From: a virus
DNA length: 23,044 nucleotides
Strand: one strand, 5' to 3'
Virus record (IMG/VR): IMGVR_UViG_3300032241_002499
Span: 1 to 23,044 of that record
The notes under the pieces are model-generated. The model was not told the origin of the DNA. It made no database searches and was given only the letters and a program-made list of their open reading frames with translations. Positions 22,212-23,044 of this stretch are shown here, in pieces (within the stretch, counting starts at the first letter, position 1; every line of letters begins with the position of its first letter). A program made the position numbers and the translations under genes.

Positions 22212-22667
22212 CTATTTTATGTCATTAGCTTTGACGAATTTAACAACATCATTAAAGTCTGAAGGAGATGTGTTAATTTTATCTGCTAATCTTTTCCTAT
22301 TGTAAGTATTTATAAGTTGACGTAGTGATGCAACAGATGCAGCAGTTGCTGGTTGAACATTCTTTAAAACAGCACCATTAGGAAACGTCACATCTCCTGG
22401 CTTACCTTTTGCTATTGCTCCTAACTTCTTCCATATCGTTTCACCTTCTTTCAAGCTACTATATGGAATTTTTTTATCACCATATTCGTAAGGGAAATAA
22501 GGAACACTTACATCAAGGTTGAGTTGGTCGTTGTGGTATAGCGCAATTCTTTCGCCATTAGGAAAATTCCTAATACCTTTGCGTTTTAACAGCACAACCA
22601 TCGGAGGGTCTGGCAGCTTCGTCCCAACCTTTCTGGGTGTTCCTCGTAATTCCGAGAATTTTTTCAT
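22212..22667 (-). CDS. protein of unknown function in the head-gene cluster
   Basis: A 151-residue basic protein, not recognised. The segment GIRNFPNGERIALYHNDQLN followed by DVSVPYFPYEYG looks like a short globular beta domain. The C-terminal part (about 105-151) is helical. It is separated from the next gene by 10 bp and contains an internal TATAAATA on the coding strand (22314-22307) that could be a late promoter for the downstream genes or a chance match. Context suggests a structural or assembly role. Confidence 0.65.
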   Translation of the reverse strand: MKKFSELRGTPRKVGTKLPDPPMVVLLKRKGIRNFPNGERIALYHNDQLNLDVSVPYFPYEYGDKKIPYSSLKEGETIWKKLGAIAKGKPGDVTFPNGAVLKNVQPATAASVASLRQLINTYNRKRLADKINTSPSDFNDVVKFVKANDIK

Positions 22668-22678
22668 TAACTACTCTA

Positions 22679-23038
22679 TTAATAATATAATTTTTCTAAT
22701 GCGTGTAGAGCGTGACGAGGAATTGGGTGTCCCTCATGATCGTCAGCACCTTCATCTGCTGATCCTCCAGCAGCATGAAGATTCATTCCATTTTCTTTTG
22801 CGCGGCGTAGCCTTTCTTCTGCTTCCTTTACATGTTTTACAAGACGCGGAGGAATTTTCGTCTTTCCTGCTTCTGCATGAGCTTCCTTTTTATTTGGAAG
22901 CGAATTTGCATGCAATGCACCTGCAGCAAATTCATGAAAATGAGGATACATGCTAACGTCATGATGTTCCTCAGAAGTTTCATTCATAGCATGCTTATGA
23001 GCAAGCTTCATCATCTTTTTTGTAAGCTTGTGGTGCAT
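22679..23038 (-). CDS. His/Met-rich protein, possibly 5'-truncated by the window edge
   Basis: A 119-residue reading frame rich in His, Met, Lys and Glu, not recognised. The N-terminal 30 residues (MHHKLTKKMMKLAHKHAMNE) form an amphipathic helix. Further on are KIPPRLVKHVKEAEERLRRA (helix) and a DDHEGHPIPRHALHALEKLYY tail. The frame stays open upstream to the window edge, and no ribosome binding site can be seen in the six bases left, so the true start may lie outside. It may be an internal head protein like T4 gp67, since it lies in that neighbourhood, but composition differs from T4. Confidence 0.55.
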   Translation of the reverse strand: MHHKLTKKMMKLAHKHAMNETSEEHHDVSMYPHFHEFAAGALHANSLPNKKEAHAEAGKTKIPPRLVKHVKEAEERLRRAKENGMNLHAAGGSADEGADDHEGHPIPRHALHALEKLYY

Positions 23039-23044
23039 TTTGCC

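Noticed and set aside
22307-22314. Second perfect TATAAATA on the minus strand, inside the unknown gene at 22212-22667
   Set aside because: It is more than 100 bases from the next start codon, and in DNA this AT-rich one or two such octamers are expected by chance. It is kept only as a note in the host gene's entry.
22519-22956. Open frame of 145 codons on the plus strand, rich in Leu and His
   Set aside because: It lies antisense across two minus-strand genes, and its composition mirrors the His-rich gene opposite. It has no ribosome binding site and no plausible context.
1-23044. tRNA genes, CRISPR arrays, insertion sequences, integrase or attachment sites
   Set aside because: None was seen. 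Intergenic gaps are all short (the largest, after the terminator regions, is about 120 bp) and contain only the promoters, palindrome and terminators listed.

Overview
The window is part of the core genome of a T4-like tailed phage (myovirus). Every supportable gene lies on the minus strand, so transcription runs from high to low coordinates. The evidence is a run of T4-type genes: prohead protease gp21, scaffold gp22, major capsid gp23, tail tube gp19-like, UvsY, UvsW, late sigma factor gp55, gp47/gp46, dNMP kinase gp1 and sliding clamp gp45. The DNA is visibly AT-rich. Peptide deformylase and a CobS/CobT-like pair are typical of marine T4-like phages, so a marine bacterial host is plausible, but the host cannot be fixed from this sequence.

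Layout in transcription order. (1) 23044-17233, late structural genes: a His/Met-rich protein, two unknown proteins, a small basic protein where T4 has gene 68, gp21, a GIY-YIG homing endonuclease, gp22, gp23, a terminator and a gp19-like tail tube protein. A T4-type late promoter (TATAAATA) overlaps the stop codon of the homing endonuclease and lies just upstream of gp22. (2) 16710-9621, a compact recombination and late-control operon: uvsY, uvsW, an Sm-like gene, gp55, a small unknown, gp47, gp46, a SLOG-fold gene and peptide deformylase. Most neighbours here touch or overlap. (3) 9581-5361: a VWA/HExxH CobT-like protein, an AAA+ CobS-like ATPase and a small HTH protein that has a palindromic site upstream and a strong terminator downstream. 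(4) 5349-951: a new transcription unit starts right after that terminator. It encodes a TET/JBP-like 2-oxoglutarate/Fe(II) dioxygenase, a GT-B glycosyltransferase resembling T4 beta-glucosyltransferase, a HAD-type phosphatase, a GT-A-like glycosyltransferase and a dNMP kinase. (5) 959-1: the gp45 clamp with its own promoter, then the start of a DsbA-like gene cut by the window edge.

The most exciting element is block 4. It reads as a candidate DNA hypermodification cassette: the dioxygenase would hydroxylate a 5-methyl pyrimidine already in DNA, and the glycosyltransferases would then decorate it. T4 instead makes hydroxymethyl-dCMP before replication. No DNA methyltransferase or nucleotide hydroxymethylase is visible here, so whether the substrate is 5-methylcytosine or thymine (a base-J-like product) stays open.

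Clamp gp45, sigma gp55 and a DsbA-like protein, together with a TATAAATA promoter, fit T4-style late transcription; gp33 is not in the window. gp46/47, UvsW and UvsY make up most of a recombination-dependent replication module.
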